A stretch of DNA of 12,829 nucleotides. Origin: an uncultured bacterium. Lineage in GTDB: Bacteria; Cyanobacteriota; Vampirovibrionia; Gastranaerophilales; Gastranaerophilaceae. A program made the position numbers and the translations under genes. Below are positions 1 to 6,715 of the stretch, piece after piece (the first letter of the stretch is position 1; every line of letters starts with the position of its first letter). The notes under the pieces are model-generated. The model ran no database searches, had not been told where the DNA came from, and saw nothing but the letters and a program-made list of their open reading frames with translations. Where the stretch lies: NCBI GenBank assembly GCA_945910925.1, contig CAMDZX010000041.1, forward strand, positions 1 through 12,829. The letters are read 5' to 3'.

Positions 1-288
1 GCAGAATGGCACAGAAAATATGGAGAATTATCTCCAGTTGTTCAATCTAAGATAGATAAATTAGTTGCAGAATATGATAAATCCCAACAAGTTAATAAAG
101 AAAGCAAAACACTACAAATAACTTCAGGGACAAAGCTTGTAAGAGAATATAATGGCAAGCAATATTCAGTTCTTGTTGTTGCTAACGGATATGAATTTAA
201 CAATAAAATCTACAAAAGTTTATCAGCAATAGCCAATCTAATAACGGGTAAACATTGGAATGGAAAGAAATTTTTTGGAGTAGCGTAA
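1..288 (+). CDS. DUF2924 family protein, C-terminal part (gene cut by window start)
   Basis: The open frame enters from the left edge and gives 95 visible residues ending at TAA 286-288; the true start lies outside the window. I recognise the DUF2924 pattern: SGTKLVREYNGKQYSVLVV (visible residues 42-60), then YKSLSAIANLITG (71-83) and HWNGKKFFGV (85-94). The family norm is a G-T-x-L-x-R-x-W/Y-x-G start, a y-x-S-L-S-x-I-A-x-x-I-T-G core and a W-N/S-G-x-x-F-F-G end, all present here. The biochemical function of DUF2924 is not known to me. From memory it commonly sits directly upstream of large serine recombinases in prophages and integrated elements. That fits here: the recombinase ATG begins one base after this stop, and its ribosome binding site (GGAG, 277-280) lies inside this gene, so the two are probably co-transcribed and translationally coupled. 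Confident about the family, not about the role. Confidence 0.85.
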   Translation, partial: AEWHRKYGELSPVVQSKIDKLVAEYDKSQQVNKESKTLQITSGTKLVREYNGKQYSVLVVANGYEFNNKIYKSLSAIANLITGKHWNGKKFFGVA

Positions 289-289
289 T

Positions 290-1855
290 ATGGTAATGAA
301 GAAAATTAAATGTGCAATTTATACAAGAAAATCAACTGAAGAAGGATTAGAACAAGATTTTAATTCACTCGATGCTCAAAGAGAAGCTTGTGAGGCATAT
401 ATAAAATCTCAAATGCACGAAGGTTGGACACTTATTTCAAAACATTATGATGATGGAGGATTTTCTGGTGGAACAATTGATAGACCAGCTTTTCAAGAAT
501 TATTAGAAGATATAAAAAATGACAACATAGATATTGTAGTTGTGTACAAGGTTGATAGACTTACTCGTTCTATTATGGATTTTGCTAAAATAATAGAAAT
601 CTTTGATAACCATAAAGCAAGTTTTGTTTCTATCACTCAACACTTTAATACCACAACGAGTATGGGAAGATTAACTCTAAATATACTTCTATCCTTTGCA
701 CAATTTGAACGAGAAGTAACTGGTGAAAGAATTAGAGACAAATTTGAAGCTACTAGAAAAAAGGGGCTATGGATTTTTGGCAATCCACCGTATGGTTATA
801 CCAAAGATAATCACCACATATTACATGCTGAGGAACCTTATGCAAGTAATATACAAGAAATCTATAATCTATATTTAGAATATGGTTCTATTGATAAGAT
901 TCAACCAATACTAAAAGAAAAGAATATTTGTACCAAAACTGGAAAATATTTTTCGAGAGGTAATTTATACAACATTCTTTCTAACAAAATCTATATTGGT
1001 AAAATTGTTCATAATGACAAAATCTACGAAGGACAACATATAGGTATTATTGATGAAAAGTTATTTAATAAAGTACAAGAACAAATTCTTACAAATTCTA
1101 TTATCAGAAAACATTCATTAAATGCAAAAGATGGATCATTACTTGCCGGATTATTATATGATGATGTAGGTAATAGAATGTCACCTAGTTATAGTTCTCA
1201 CAAAGGTAAAAAATATAGATACTATATTGTTTACAAAAATAAAGTAGAAAATATGGGTCATATAAGTAAAATTGCAGCTGGGGAGATTGAAACCTATATT
1301 AAAACCCAATTATTTAAACTTATAACAGACGAAAAAATAATTCAAAGTTACTTAAATAATGAATCAGTACAATTACAAACAGAGATTTTAAATTCTTTAA
1401 ATACATTCCCGCTTGATAAATTATTTATTAGAAATGCTATTAATAGAATAGATTTAAATCCTGATGAGATAAAAATAACATATGATATGAATTATATAAT
1501 TGAAAGTTTAAAAGCATTTGTTCAAAATAAACAAATACCTTTAATTTCTAAGAATCCACTATTAGTACCCCATGCATATAATGCAAAAATATCTCAAGTA
1601 AAACAACAACAAAACAAAATAATTATTCCAGGTAAAACTAATTACAATATGAAACTAATAAACGCAATAGTACAAAGTTTTTGGTTTAATGACAAATGTG
1701 CAAATGGTGAATTAAATAGAAAAGAAAGAACTAATGGCAACAACAAAAGATACAAAAACTTGAGATTTTTACCAAAGGATCTTATTGAAGATATTATTAC
1801 TGGAAGACAAGATCCGGAATTAACTATTGATAAATTACTACTTCTGGTAAAATAA
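290..1855 (+). CDS. Large serine recombinase (site-specific integrase/resolvase family)
   Basis: Predicted to cut and rejoin DNA through a phosphoserine link for integration or excision of a mobile element. The N-terminal resolvase domain (about residues 6-155) shows the nucleophile in YTRKS (Ser15, with Arg13) and the catalytic arginine region DRLTRS (Arg90, Arg93). It continues through LSFAQFEREVTGERIRDK (134-151). A 'Recombinase' DNA-binding domain follows (about 185-285). The region where many relatives have a zinc ribbon (LLAGLLYDDVGNRM, 284-297) has no cysteine pair, so it is the cysteine-less variant. The C-terminus (about 445-521: NRKERTN, FLPKDLIEDIITGRQ) resembles the terminal helix-turn-helix-like segment of proteobacterial phage recombinases paired with DUF2924. 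At 521 aa the length is normal. The ATG is chosen because GGAG at 277-280 is 9 bases upstream; a second ATG (Met3) is possible. The rest of the element presumably extends left of the window. No attachment core was identified. Confidence 0.92.
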   Translation: MVMKKIKCAIYTRKSTEEGLEQDFNSLDAQREACEAYIKSQMHEGWTLISKHYDDGGFSGGTIDRPAFQELLEDIKNDNIDIVVVYKVDRLTRSIMDFAKIIEIFDNHKASFVSITQHFNTTTSMGRLTLNILLSFAQFEREVTGERIRDKFEATRKKGLWIFGNPPYGYTKDNHHILHAEEPYASNIQEIYNLYLEYGSIDKIQPILKEKNICTKTGKYFSRGNLYNILSNKIYIGKIVHNDKIYEGQHIGIIDEKLFNKVQEQILTNSIIRKHSLNAKDGSLLAGLLYDDVGNRMSPSYSSHKGKKYRYYIVYKNKVENMGHISKIAAGEIETYIKTQLFKLITDEKIIQSYLNNESVQLQTEILNSLNTFPLDKLFIRNAINRIDLNPDEIKITYDMNYIIESLKAFVQNKQIPLISKNPLLVPHAYNAKISQVKQQQNKIIIPGKTNYNMKLINAIVQSFWFNDKCANGELNRKERTNGNNKRYKNLRFLPKDLIEDIITGRQDPELTIDKLLLLVK

Positions 1856-1888
1856 TTTCTAATATTACAACTTCCCTTCTCAATTTAC

Positions 1889-1909
1889 ATATTTATTTTG
1901 AATAAATAT
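1889..1909. terminator. Weak AT-only hairpin between convergent gene ends
   Basis: A 9-bp perfect inverted repeat (1889-1897 with 1901-1909) with a 3-base loop lies between the recombinase stop and the stop of the opposing DUF3644-like gene. It is A/T only and lacks a clear T-run on either side, so a role as a terminator for either gene is only a guess from its position. Confidence 0.3.
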
Positions 1910-1913
1910 AAAC

Positions 1914-2936
1914 TTAAACTCTGTATGGATTATAGTCCGGATTATTTTCTAAAAAACCTTTAATAAAGGCTAATGCACTTTCTGAATATTTATGAGTACT
2001 ACCATTTTTAGATGATTTAATAGGGAAATGATAATCATCATTTCCTTTCAGTCCAAGATTCTTAATAAGCCTTGAAGTATAATTAATATCTTTTGAAATT
2101 TTTTTAGCAATATCAGTAGTTAAAAAAGGATAATCATCATTTACATTACTCTTCTTATAAATTACTGGTAATGCTGATGTTAGTTTTTTATCACCTCTTC
2201 TAAGTATGATATCTGCACTAAAATTTTTTGGGGCTTGTACAGGAACAATTCTTACCATTTCAGTAGAGTTTAAAAAATTATTTAATTCAAGATTAGAAAG
2301 TATCCTTTTCTTGTTTTTATATTTTTTTTCAAACTCAGCTTGAGATATAAAATTGGAACTTGCTTTATAACAGATTCCTCTTTCTAGTAACCAAACCAAC
2401 TCTTTATTTGATTTATTGTTAACTGTCTTCAATTTACTTACAATATTTTTAACTTTATCTGCATATGTTAGAGTTTCATTAAATGAAATTGATATAAAAT
2501 TTAATTCTATACTTTTTTTATATTTCGGAAAGTATTTAATTATTAAATCTTTATAAAATTTACAGGAGAAAAAGAATAAATGATGCATTATTTCAATTGG
2601 AATTTCAGGACAAATATTATGAACACAATAATTTCTTATTGAAAAAATCTGATTTAATAAATCTATTTGATTTTCTGTTAATATCTTTTCACTATACAAC
2701 TTTAATGTAGCTTCTTCCGCTGCAATTGTAATTTTTTTAACTTTATCCCTATATATATTTTTTCTTTTTTTTAACAAAATTGCTTTACTAATTAATTCCC
2801 AAGCATTTGTCATTAAAATAAACGTTGTTTGATTTTTATAATTACTAAAAACCCTATTAAAATTATCTATTGCTGCTAACATAATATGAGTAGAAGTTTC
2901 AGCAAGTCTTGTATATTCCCTAAGATTTTCTTTCAT
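1914..2936 (-). CDS. DUF3644-like protein with HEPN-type motif and C-terminal HTH-like region; candidate defence RNase
   Basis: 340 aa. Residues 20-58 match the start of DUF3644 as I recall it: LAAIDNFNRVF, then FILMTNAWELISKAILLKK with the N-A-W-E-L core at 44-48. The helical N-terminal half ends in RNYCVH (Arg101 to His106). This is the R-polar-x3-H arrangement typical of HEPN RNases, which suggests, but does not prove, metal-independent RNA cleavage. The middle (about 170-260) is unrecognised. Residues 268-328 (YPFLTTDIAKKI, NYTSRLIKNLGLKG, HKYSESALAFIKG) look like a helix-turn-helix or winged-helix module. No signal peptide or membrane segment is seen. HEPN proteins beside recombinases are often anti-phage or abortive-infection cargo; here that is inference from position next to the recombinase. 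It has no ribosome binding site, but TATAAT lies 6 bases before the ATG, so the mRNA is probably leaderless. It is lysine/isoleucine rich and more AT-rich than the lysS region. Confidence 0.75.
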   Translation of the reverse strand: MKENLREYTRLAETSTHIMLAAIDNFNRVFSNYKNQTTFILMTNAWELISKAILLKKRKNIYRDKVKKITIAAEEATLKLYSEKILTENQIDLLNQIFSIRNYCVHNICPEIPIEIMHHLFFFSCKFYKDLIIKYFPKYKKSIELNFISISFNETLTYADKVKNIVSKLKTVNNKSNKELVWLLERGICYKASSNFISQAEFEKKYKNKKRILSNLELNNFLNSTEMVRIVPVQAPKNFSADIILRRGDKKLTSALPVIYKKSNVNDDYPFLTTDIAKKISKDINYTSRLIKNLGLKGNDDYHFPIKSSKNGSTHKYSESALAFIKGFLENNPDYNPYRV

Positions 2937-2942
2937 ACAATC

Positions 2943-2972
2943 ATTATAGCATCTAAAAATGAGGTCAAAAAA
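2943..2972 (-). promoter_or_regulatory. Predicted promoter giving a leaderless mRNA for the DUF3644-like gene
   Basis: On the minus strand a perfect -10 box TATAAT (2948 to 2943) is followed by only six bases (GATTGT) before the ATG at 2936. A start site at the usual distance would fall on the ATG itself. The -35 is poor: a T-run at 2966-2972 gives a spacing near 17-18, while TTGACC at 2968-2963 would leave only 14. No Shine-Dalgarno sequence precedes the ATG, in keeping with leaderless translation. Confidence 0.6.
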
Positions 2973-3082
2973 TTTTTAAAAAGAGAATTTGGGAAAATTT
3001 CCGCTCGGATTTCTCTATTTTTTGAGTTTTGTAATTCTCTCTTATGGATAAATTGCGCAGTGTGTGGCATTTTAAGCAAAAT

Positions 3083-3112
3083 AAAAAGGAACTACTTTCG
3101 TAATTCCTTTTT
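3083..3112 (-). terminator. Rho-independent terminator of the tRNA-Ile transcript
   Basis: Perfect 9-bp inverted repeat AAAAAGGAA (3083-3091) / TTCCTTTTT (3104-3112). The 12-base loop can extend the stem by three more pairs past one mismatch. Read on the minus strand it starts two bases after the CCA end of the tRNA and finishes in a T-rich tail (CCTTTTTATTTT), as expected for a terminator just downstream of a tRNA gene. Confidence 0.8.
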
Positions 3113-3113
3113 A

Positions 3114-3190
<77 letters not shown>

Positions 3191-3226
3191 ATATAACTCT
3201 GTGCTACAAAATTCTGCACAAGATTT

Positions 3227-3255
3227 AATCTATCATGAACAACTTTTAAAATCAA
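3227..3255 (-). promoter_or_regulatory. Predicted sigma-70 promoter of tRNA-Ile
   Basis: On the minus strand, TTGATT (3255 to 3250), a 17-base spacer and TAGATT (3232 to 3227) match the -35 and -10 consensus with ideal spacing. Transcription would start near 3220, leaving a leader of about 30 bases before the mature tRNA. The -35 region lies about where the hydF promoter on the other strand must be, so the two divergent promoters may overlap. Confidence 0.6.
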
Positions 3256-3263
3256 CTGTTTTG

Positions 3264-3288
3264 TATTATACTTTAACCCGAGAGGGTT
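3264..3288 (+). promoter_or_regulatory. Predicted hydF -10 box and hairpin-embedded ribosome binding site
   Basis: TATTAT (3264-3269) and TATACT (3267-3272) are overlapping candidate -10 boxes; no convincing -35 was found. Just downstream, AACCC (3275-3279) and GGGTT (3284-3288) pair around a GAGA loop of the stable GNRA type. The purine-rich ribosome binding sequence GAGAGGG (3280-3286), eight bases before the hydF ATG, forms that loop and part of the stem. Confidence 0.45.
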
Positions 3289-3294
3289 CAAAAT

Positions 3295-4494
3295 ATGAAA
3301 ACACCTAAATCATTAAGACTACACATCGGACTTTTTGGAAAAACTAATGTAGGAAAATCCTCATTTCTAAATAAAATTTCGGGACAAAATGTTTCTATTG
3401 TTTCCGATATTGAAGGTACAACAACAGATGTTGTCGAAAAATCAATGGAATTGTTTCCTATAGGACCTGTTACTTTTTTAGACACGGCAGGAATTAATGA
3501 TAATACCAAACTTGCTCAAAAAAGGATAGAAAAAACTCTTAATATTTTGCCGAGATGTGATATTGCAGTATTGTTGATTGATTTTCAAGGAATATCTGAT
3601 TTTGAAAAAGATTTAATCACAAAGTTTCAAGAATTTAATACTCCATTTCTTATAGTAATTAATAAATACGACACAGACCAAATTAGTGCCGAAAAATATA
3701 ACGAATTGCTTGAATATACAAACATGATAATGGAAACATCATCTCTTAATGACAATAATATTCTTGATAAATTTATTGAACTTTTAATCAAAATACTTCC
3801 CGAAGAATTTATAACTCCACAGTCAATTCTTGGGGACAAAGTTGAACCTAAAGATACAGTCATTCTTGTTACACCTATTGATAAAGAAGCACCCAAAGGC
3901 AGACTAATTTTGCCGGAAGTACAAACAATACGAGACTTGCTTGATAATGATTGTATAACAATTGTTGTACAAGAAAACAACTTAAAAACGTCAATAGACA
4001 ACCTCAAAGTAAAACCAAAACTCGTTGTTACGGATTCACAAGCTTTCAAAACCGTCAATGAAATAGTTCCCGGTGATATCGCTCTAACCTCTTTTTCAAT
4101 TCTTTTTGCAAGATTAAAAGGCGATTTACAATCTTTTATAGCAGGATGCAAGGCAATAGAACAACTAAAGCCGAATGATAAAGTACTAATCCTTGAAAGC
4201 TGTACTCATCACACAATAGAAGATGATATTGCCCGAGAAAAAATCCCTAAATTGCTTAAACAAAAATTAGGATTTGATTTGAATTTTGAATATAAATCAG
4301 GGCATGATTTTCCATCGATTTCGGAATATAGGTTAATCATACATTGCGGAGCTTGCATGACAAACAGAAAAGAAGTTTTATCCAGAATACTCATTGCAAA
4401 TAAGCGTAATATTCCTATAACCAACTATGGCATTGTCATTTCCTATTGTCTGGGGATATTAGATAGAGCAACAAAAATATTCAAATGTGAATAA
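3295..4494 (+). CDS. hydF: [FeFe]-hydrogenase H-cluster maturation GTPase HydF
   Basis: HydF is the scaffold on which HydE and HydG products are assembled into the 2Fe precursor, which it delivers to the apo-[FeFe] hydrogenase. The N-terminal Era/TrmE-type GTPase domain shows the P-loop GKTNVGKS (15-22), the switch threonines GTTTD (41-45), DTAG (63-66) and the NKYD guanine-recognition motif (123-126). A dimerisation region follows. The C-terminal iron-sulphur binding domain has C303-x-H305 and, 44 residues later, H350-C351-x-x-C354, matching the family signature CxH-x(44-53)-HCxxC. The 399-aa length is normal. The ATG at 3295 has GAGAGGG eight bases upstream. It is a lone gene here: hydE, hydG and the hydrogenase are not in the window and must be elsewhere if the pathway is complete. 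All key residues are present, so it should be functional and indicates anaerobic hydrogen metabolism. Confidence 0.97.
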   Translation: MKTPKSLRLHIGLFGKTNVGKSSFLNKISGQNVSIVSDIEGTTTDVVEKSMELFPIGPVTFLDTAGINDNTKLAQKRIEKTLNILPRCDIAVLLIDFQGISDFEKDLITKFQEFNTPFLIVINKYDTDQISAEKYNELLEYTNMIMETSSLNDNNILDKFIELLIKILPEEFITPQSILGDKVEPKDTVILVTPIDKEAPKGRLILPEVQTIRDLLDNDCITIVVQENNLKTSIDNLKVKPKLVVTDSQAFKTVNEIVPGDIALTSFSILFARLKGDLQSFIAGCKAIEQLKPNDKVLILESCTHHTIEDDIAREKIPKLLKQKLGFDLNFEYKSGHDFPSISEYRLIIHCGACMTNRKEVLSRILIANKRNIPITNYGIVISYCLGILDRATKIFKCE

Positions 4495-4509
4495 TTGTTA
4501 ATAAAACAC

Positions 4510-4538
4510 TTGTTAGAATAAAAAAAATAGTCTATAAT
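4510..4538 (+). promoter_or_regulatory. Predicted sigma-70 promoter of the duplicated membrane protein operon
   Basis: TTGTTA (4510-4515), a spacer of exactly 17 bases and a perfect TATAAT (4533-4538). Transcription would start around 4545, giving a leader of about 135 bases before the TTG start at 4682. The -10 box overlaps the left arm of the inverted repeat described separately. Confidence 0.65.
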
Positions 4539-4560
4539 ATCAGACAGTTTTAGACTATTT
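4525..4560. repeat. 10-bp inverted repeat bracketing the -10 box and probable start site
   Basis: AAATAGTCTA (4525-4534) and TAGACTATTT (4551-4560) are perfect reverse complements with a 16-base gap. Arm centres are 26 bases apart, about 2.5 helical turns. It could be an operator for a dimeric regulator. It could also be a terminator: on the minus strand the stem is followed by a run of T, while on the plus strand (the direction of hydF) no T-run follows. A second AGAC (4542-4545) inside the loop offers an alternative partner for the left arm. Confidence 0.5.
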
Positions 4561-4666
4561 ATAGTGATGGCTGAAGCATCTTTCTTTGTAAAGATATTTA
4601 AAAAATCTGTAACAAACTAGCAATTTTAGGAATTTACAGAACTTATTTTATTTATAGACGTGTATA

Positions 4667-4673
4667 GGGAAGG
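4667..4673 (+). promoter_or_regulatory. Ribosome binding site that fixes the TTG start at 4682
   Basis: GGGAAGG at 4667-4673 lies eight bases before TTG 4682. An in-frame TAA at 4679-4681 stands directly before it, so no earlier start is possible, and the first in-frame ATG is Met35. Confidence 0.7.
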
Positions 4674-4681
4674 TAAGTTAA

Positions 4682-6691
4682 TTGATTTCGAATTCAACAA
4701 GGTTAGGTATTCACAACAATAGTCAAGCCGACACCAATAAAAAACAAAAAACACCTAATTTTAAAGGTCTTGGCGGTGCATTGATGAATGGTGCTGGCTG
4801 GGCAATGAATAGTATTGAAAATGGTGGCTTTGTTGCGTCATTCCTTATACAAGATACTGCCGGCATGACAGTTCCACGTACAAGAGAAGGCTTATACCGT
4901 GATAGAGATAAGAAAAAAACACGTTTTAAAGATTTAAATTTCAAAGAAGCCGGTGAAGTATTTATTAGAGAATTCTTGTCAGGTCCTTTAATGATGTTTA
5001 CGCCATTTGCTGTATTTGCCCTCACTAAGAAGTTCATTGGTAAATCTACCTTTACCAATACCGGTTTACTGAAATCAATGGGTAAAAGCTTTACTAATGT
5101 TGTGAAAAATAAACAAACAGCAGGGAACACTGCGGCAGAAGTAAAAGAAAGCTTCTATCGCAGTACTATAAAGCAAATGCTTAAAAACACGACTCCTGAA
5201 GCAAATGAAGAAAAAGTAAATAACTCCCTCAACGCAATATATAAACATGTTTCTAAACTGGACGAATTAGAGGCAAAGAAATCCGGTTCTTTGACAAGAA
5301 AACGCAAAAAAGCTATTAAAAAATTAATAGACAGATATGAAAATAAAATCGTAAAAGAATTTAATCATTTCCATAGAGAAAATTCAAGTAATTTTGATAT
5401 GGTAAATAAAGTTAAAGTTGATGGTGGAACTTATAACTCATTATCATCAATAACAGCAATGAGAGGATACGCTGCTGATATATCAAAAAGTAAGGATATA
5501 GCAAAAATTACGGAAGAAGAAGCAAAGAATTTTGAAAAGAAATCAATGATTAAGAGAGTTTTCGCAACTATTGCCGCATCTGTTGCAACAATTGGTTCTA
5601 CATCAATTGTACCATCTTTATATGCGATATTAAACCCTGTACCTCCGGGAGCTATGGATACACAGTGCGACAACCCTAATCACAACCATCCATCTGACAA
5701 AACCGATAATAAATCTGAAGCTTCTCAAAAGCAAAAAGGTGTTGCGTTTAAAGGAAATATCCTTAGACAATTACAATTTGACGGGAACCAATTAACTCCG
5801 TTACTAATGACGACTCTTGCAGGTGGAGGTCTAATTGCTCCTCGTGTACATACTGCAGTAAAACGTGCACCAATAGAAGATGGAAAGAAAAATTATATAG
5901 AAATTCCTGAAATTTTAACAAGAGATATTATTTCAACATTGGCTGTTACTTTTGGTGTACCTGTCCTTACAAAAGCTATGGTCGGAATGTACGAAAAACA
6001 ATCAGGCTTTGTTTTAAGCAATAAGTCTGAAACTCAAACATCTAAATTCAAGAAAGTTCTCGATGCAATTAACCCATTAAACGGTATTGGACCATACAGT
6101 AATAAAGAAGTAAAAGAAATTTATCAAAATATTGATAATAAAAAACAATTACAAAACCTTGCAGAATTTATTGACAAAAAAGGCGGTAGCTTGGTAAAAG
6201 TCTTTAAGACTTTGAAAAACGGGCAATCAACTTTTGCCGGAACCGAGGCAGATTTCGCATCTCTTGCTAATCTGGATAGAGCCGCTGCAAACAAGAAAAT
6301 TATGAATGTTATTGCCAATAACTTTGATGAAAATACAGTTAAGACATTCTTAGAAGCAGATACTCCAAAATTGTTTGGTATTAAATTACCTAAATCTAAA
6401 AACCCTATTAACGGTATGTACAGAAAGGCACGTAATTTAAATTCAACACCAAGATTTATTAATACAATAATCCTTGTTCCGGCTTTTCTTGGCGTTATTT
6501 TGCCTAAAATCGTTTATGGTATTACTGCAAAAAATAGAAAGAAAATGGAAATGGATAAAGCGAACAAAATGAATTCCAATCATGACATTCCTATTAACAA
6601 TACACCTTCAACACTACAAAGTATAAATAGCAAATCAAAAACTTTTAGGCAAAATAATAAGATTTTTGATAAATTTAAGCACAACTCTTAA
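4682..6691 (+). CDS. Uncharacterised polytopic membrane protein with two related halves (FKG-motif protein)
   Basis: 669 aa, TTG start (stop codon directly upstream, good ribosome binding site). I do not recognise a named family. Likely membrane segments are at about 100-118, 292-318, 372-390, 412-432 and 592-614; the segments between are lysine-rich and helical, with a coiled-coil-like stretch at 155-230. The protein appears internally duplicated. NFKGL (26-30) corresponds to AFKGN (355-359). DTAGMTVPRTREGLYR (58-73) corresponds to TLAGGGLIAPRVHTAVKR (378-395). IREFLSGPLMMFTPFAVF (95-112) corresponds to TRDIISTLAVTFGVPVLT (413-430). Each half ends in a proline-containing hydrophobic helix (292-318; 592-614). 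The linker between halves has a Cys/His/Asn-rich patch (329-336, CDNPNHNH). The next gene starts 24 bases downstream and shares the F-K/R-G motif, so both probably form one operon. The style matches proteins I associate with gut Melainabacteria. Coding is certain; function is unknown. Confidence 0.85.
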   Translation: MISNSTRLGIHNNSQADTNKKQKTPNFKGLGGALMNGAGWAMNSIENGGFVASFLIQDTAGMTVPRTREGLYRDRDKKKTRFKDLNFKEAGEVFIREFLSGPLMMFTPFAVFALTKKFIGKSTFTNTGLLKSMGKSFTNVVKNKQTAGNTAAEVKESFYRSTIKQMLKNTTPEANEEKVNNSLNAIYKHVSKLDELEAKKSGSLTRKRKKAIKKLIDRYENKIVKEFNHFHRENSSNFDMVNKVKVDGGTYNSLSSITAMRGYAADISKSKDIAKITEEEAKNFEKKSMIKRVFATIAASVATIGSTSIVPSLYAILNPVPPGAMDTQCDNPNHNHPSDKTDNKSEASQKQKGVAFKGNILRQLQFDGNQLTPLLMTTLAGGGLIAPRVHTAVKRAPIEDGKKNYIEIPEILTRDIISTLAVTFGVPVLTKAMVGMYEKQSGFVLSNKSETQTSKFKKVLDAINPLNGIGPYSNKEVKEIYQNIDNKKQLQNLAEFIDKKGGSLVKVFKTLKNGQSTFAGTEADFASLANLDRAAANKKIMNVIANNFDENTVKTFLEADTPKLFGIKLPKSKNPINGMYRKARNLNSTPRFINTIILVPAFLGVILPKIVYGITAKNRKKMEMDKANKMNSNHDIPINNTPSTLQSINSKSKTFRQNNKIFDKFKHNS

Positions 6692-6715
6692 TTAAAACAA
6701 AAGGAGAAGTATAAA

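Noticed and set aside
3240..3256. Strong -35 for hydF on the plus strand
   Set aside because: No TTGACA-like hexamer is found at proper spacing from TATTAT or TATACT; only the -10 is kept.
3627..4151. 174-codon minus-strand frame inside hydF
   Set aside because: hydF is fully supported by motifs over this interval; the antisense frame has no family features.
4723..5130. 135-codon minus-strand frame inside the 669-aa gene
   Set aside because: Antisense shadow: the plus-strand gene has a ribosome binding site, promoter and duplicated protein structure.
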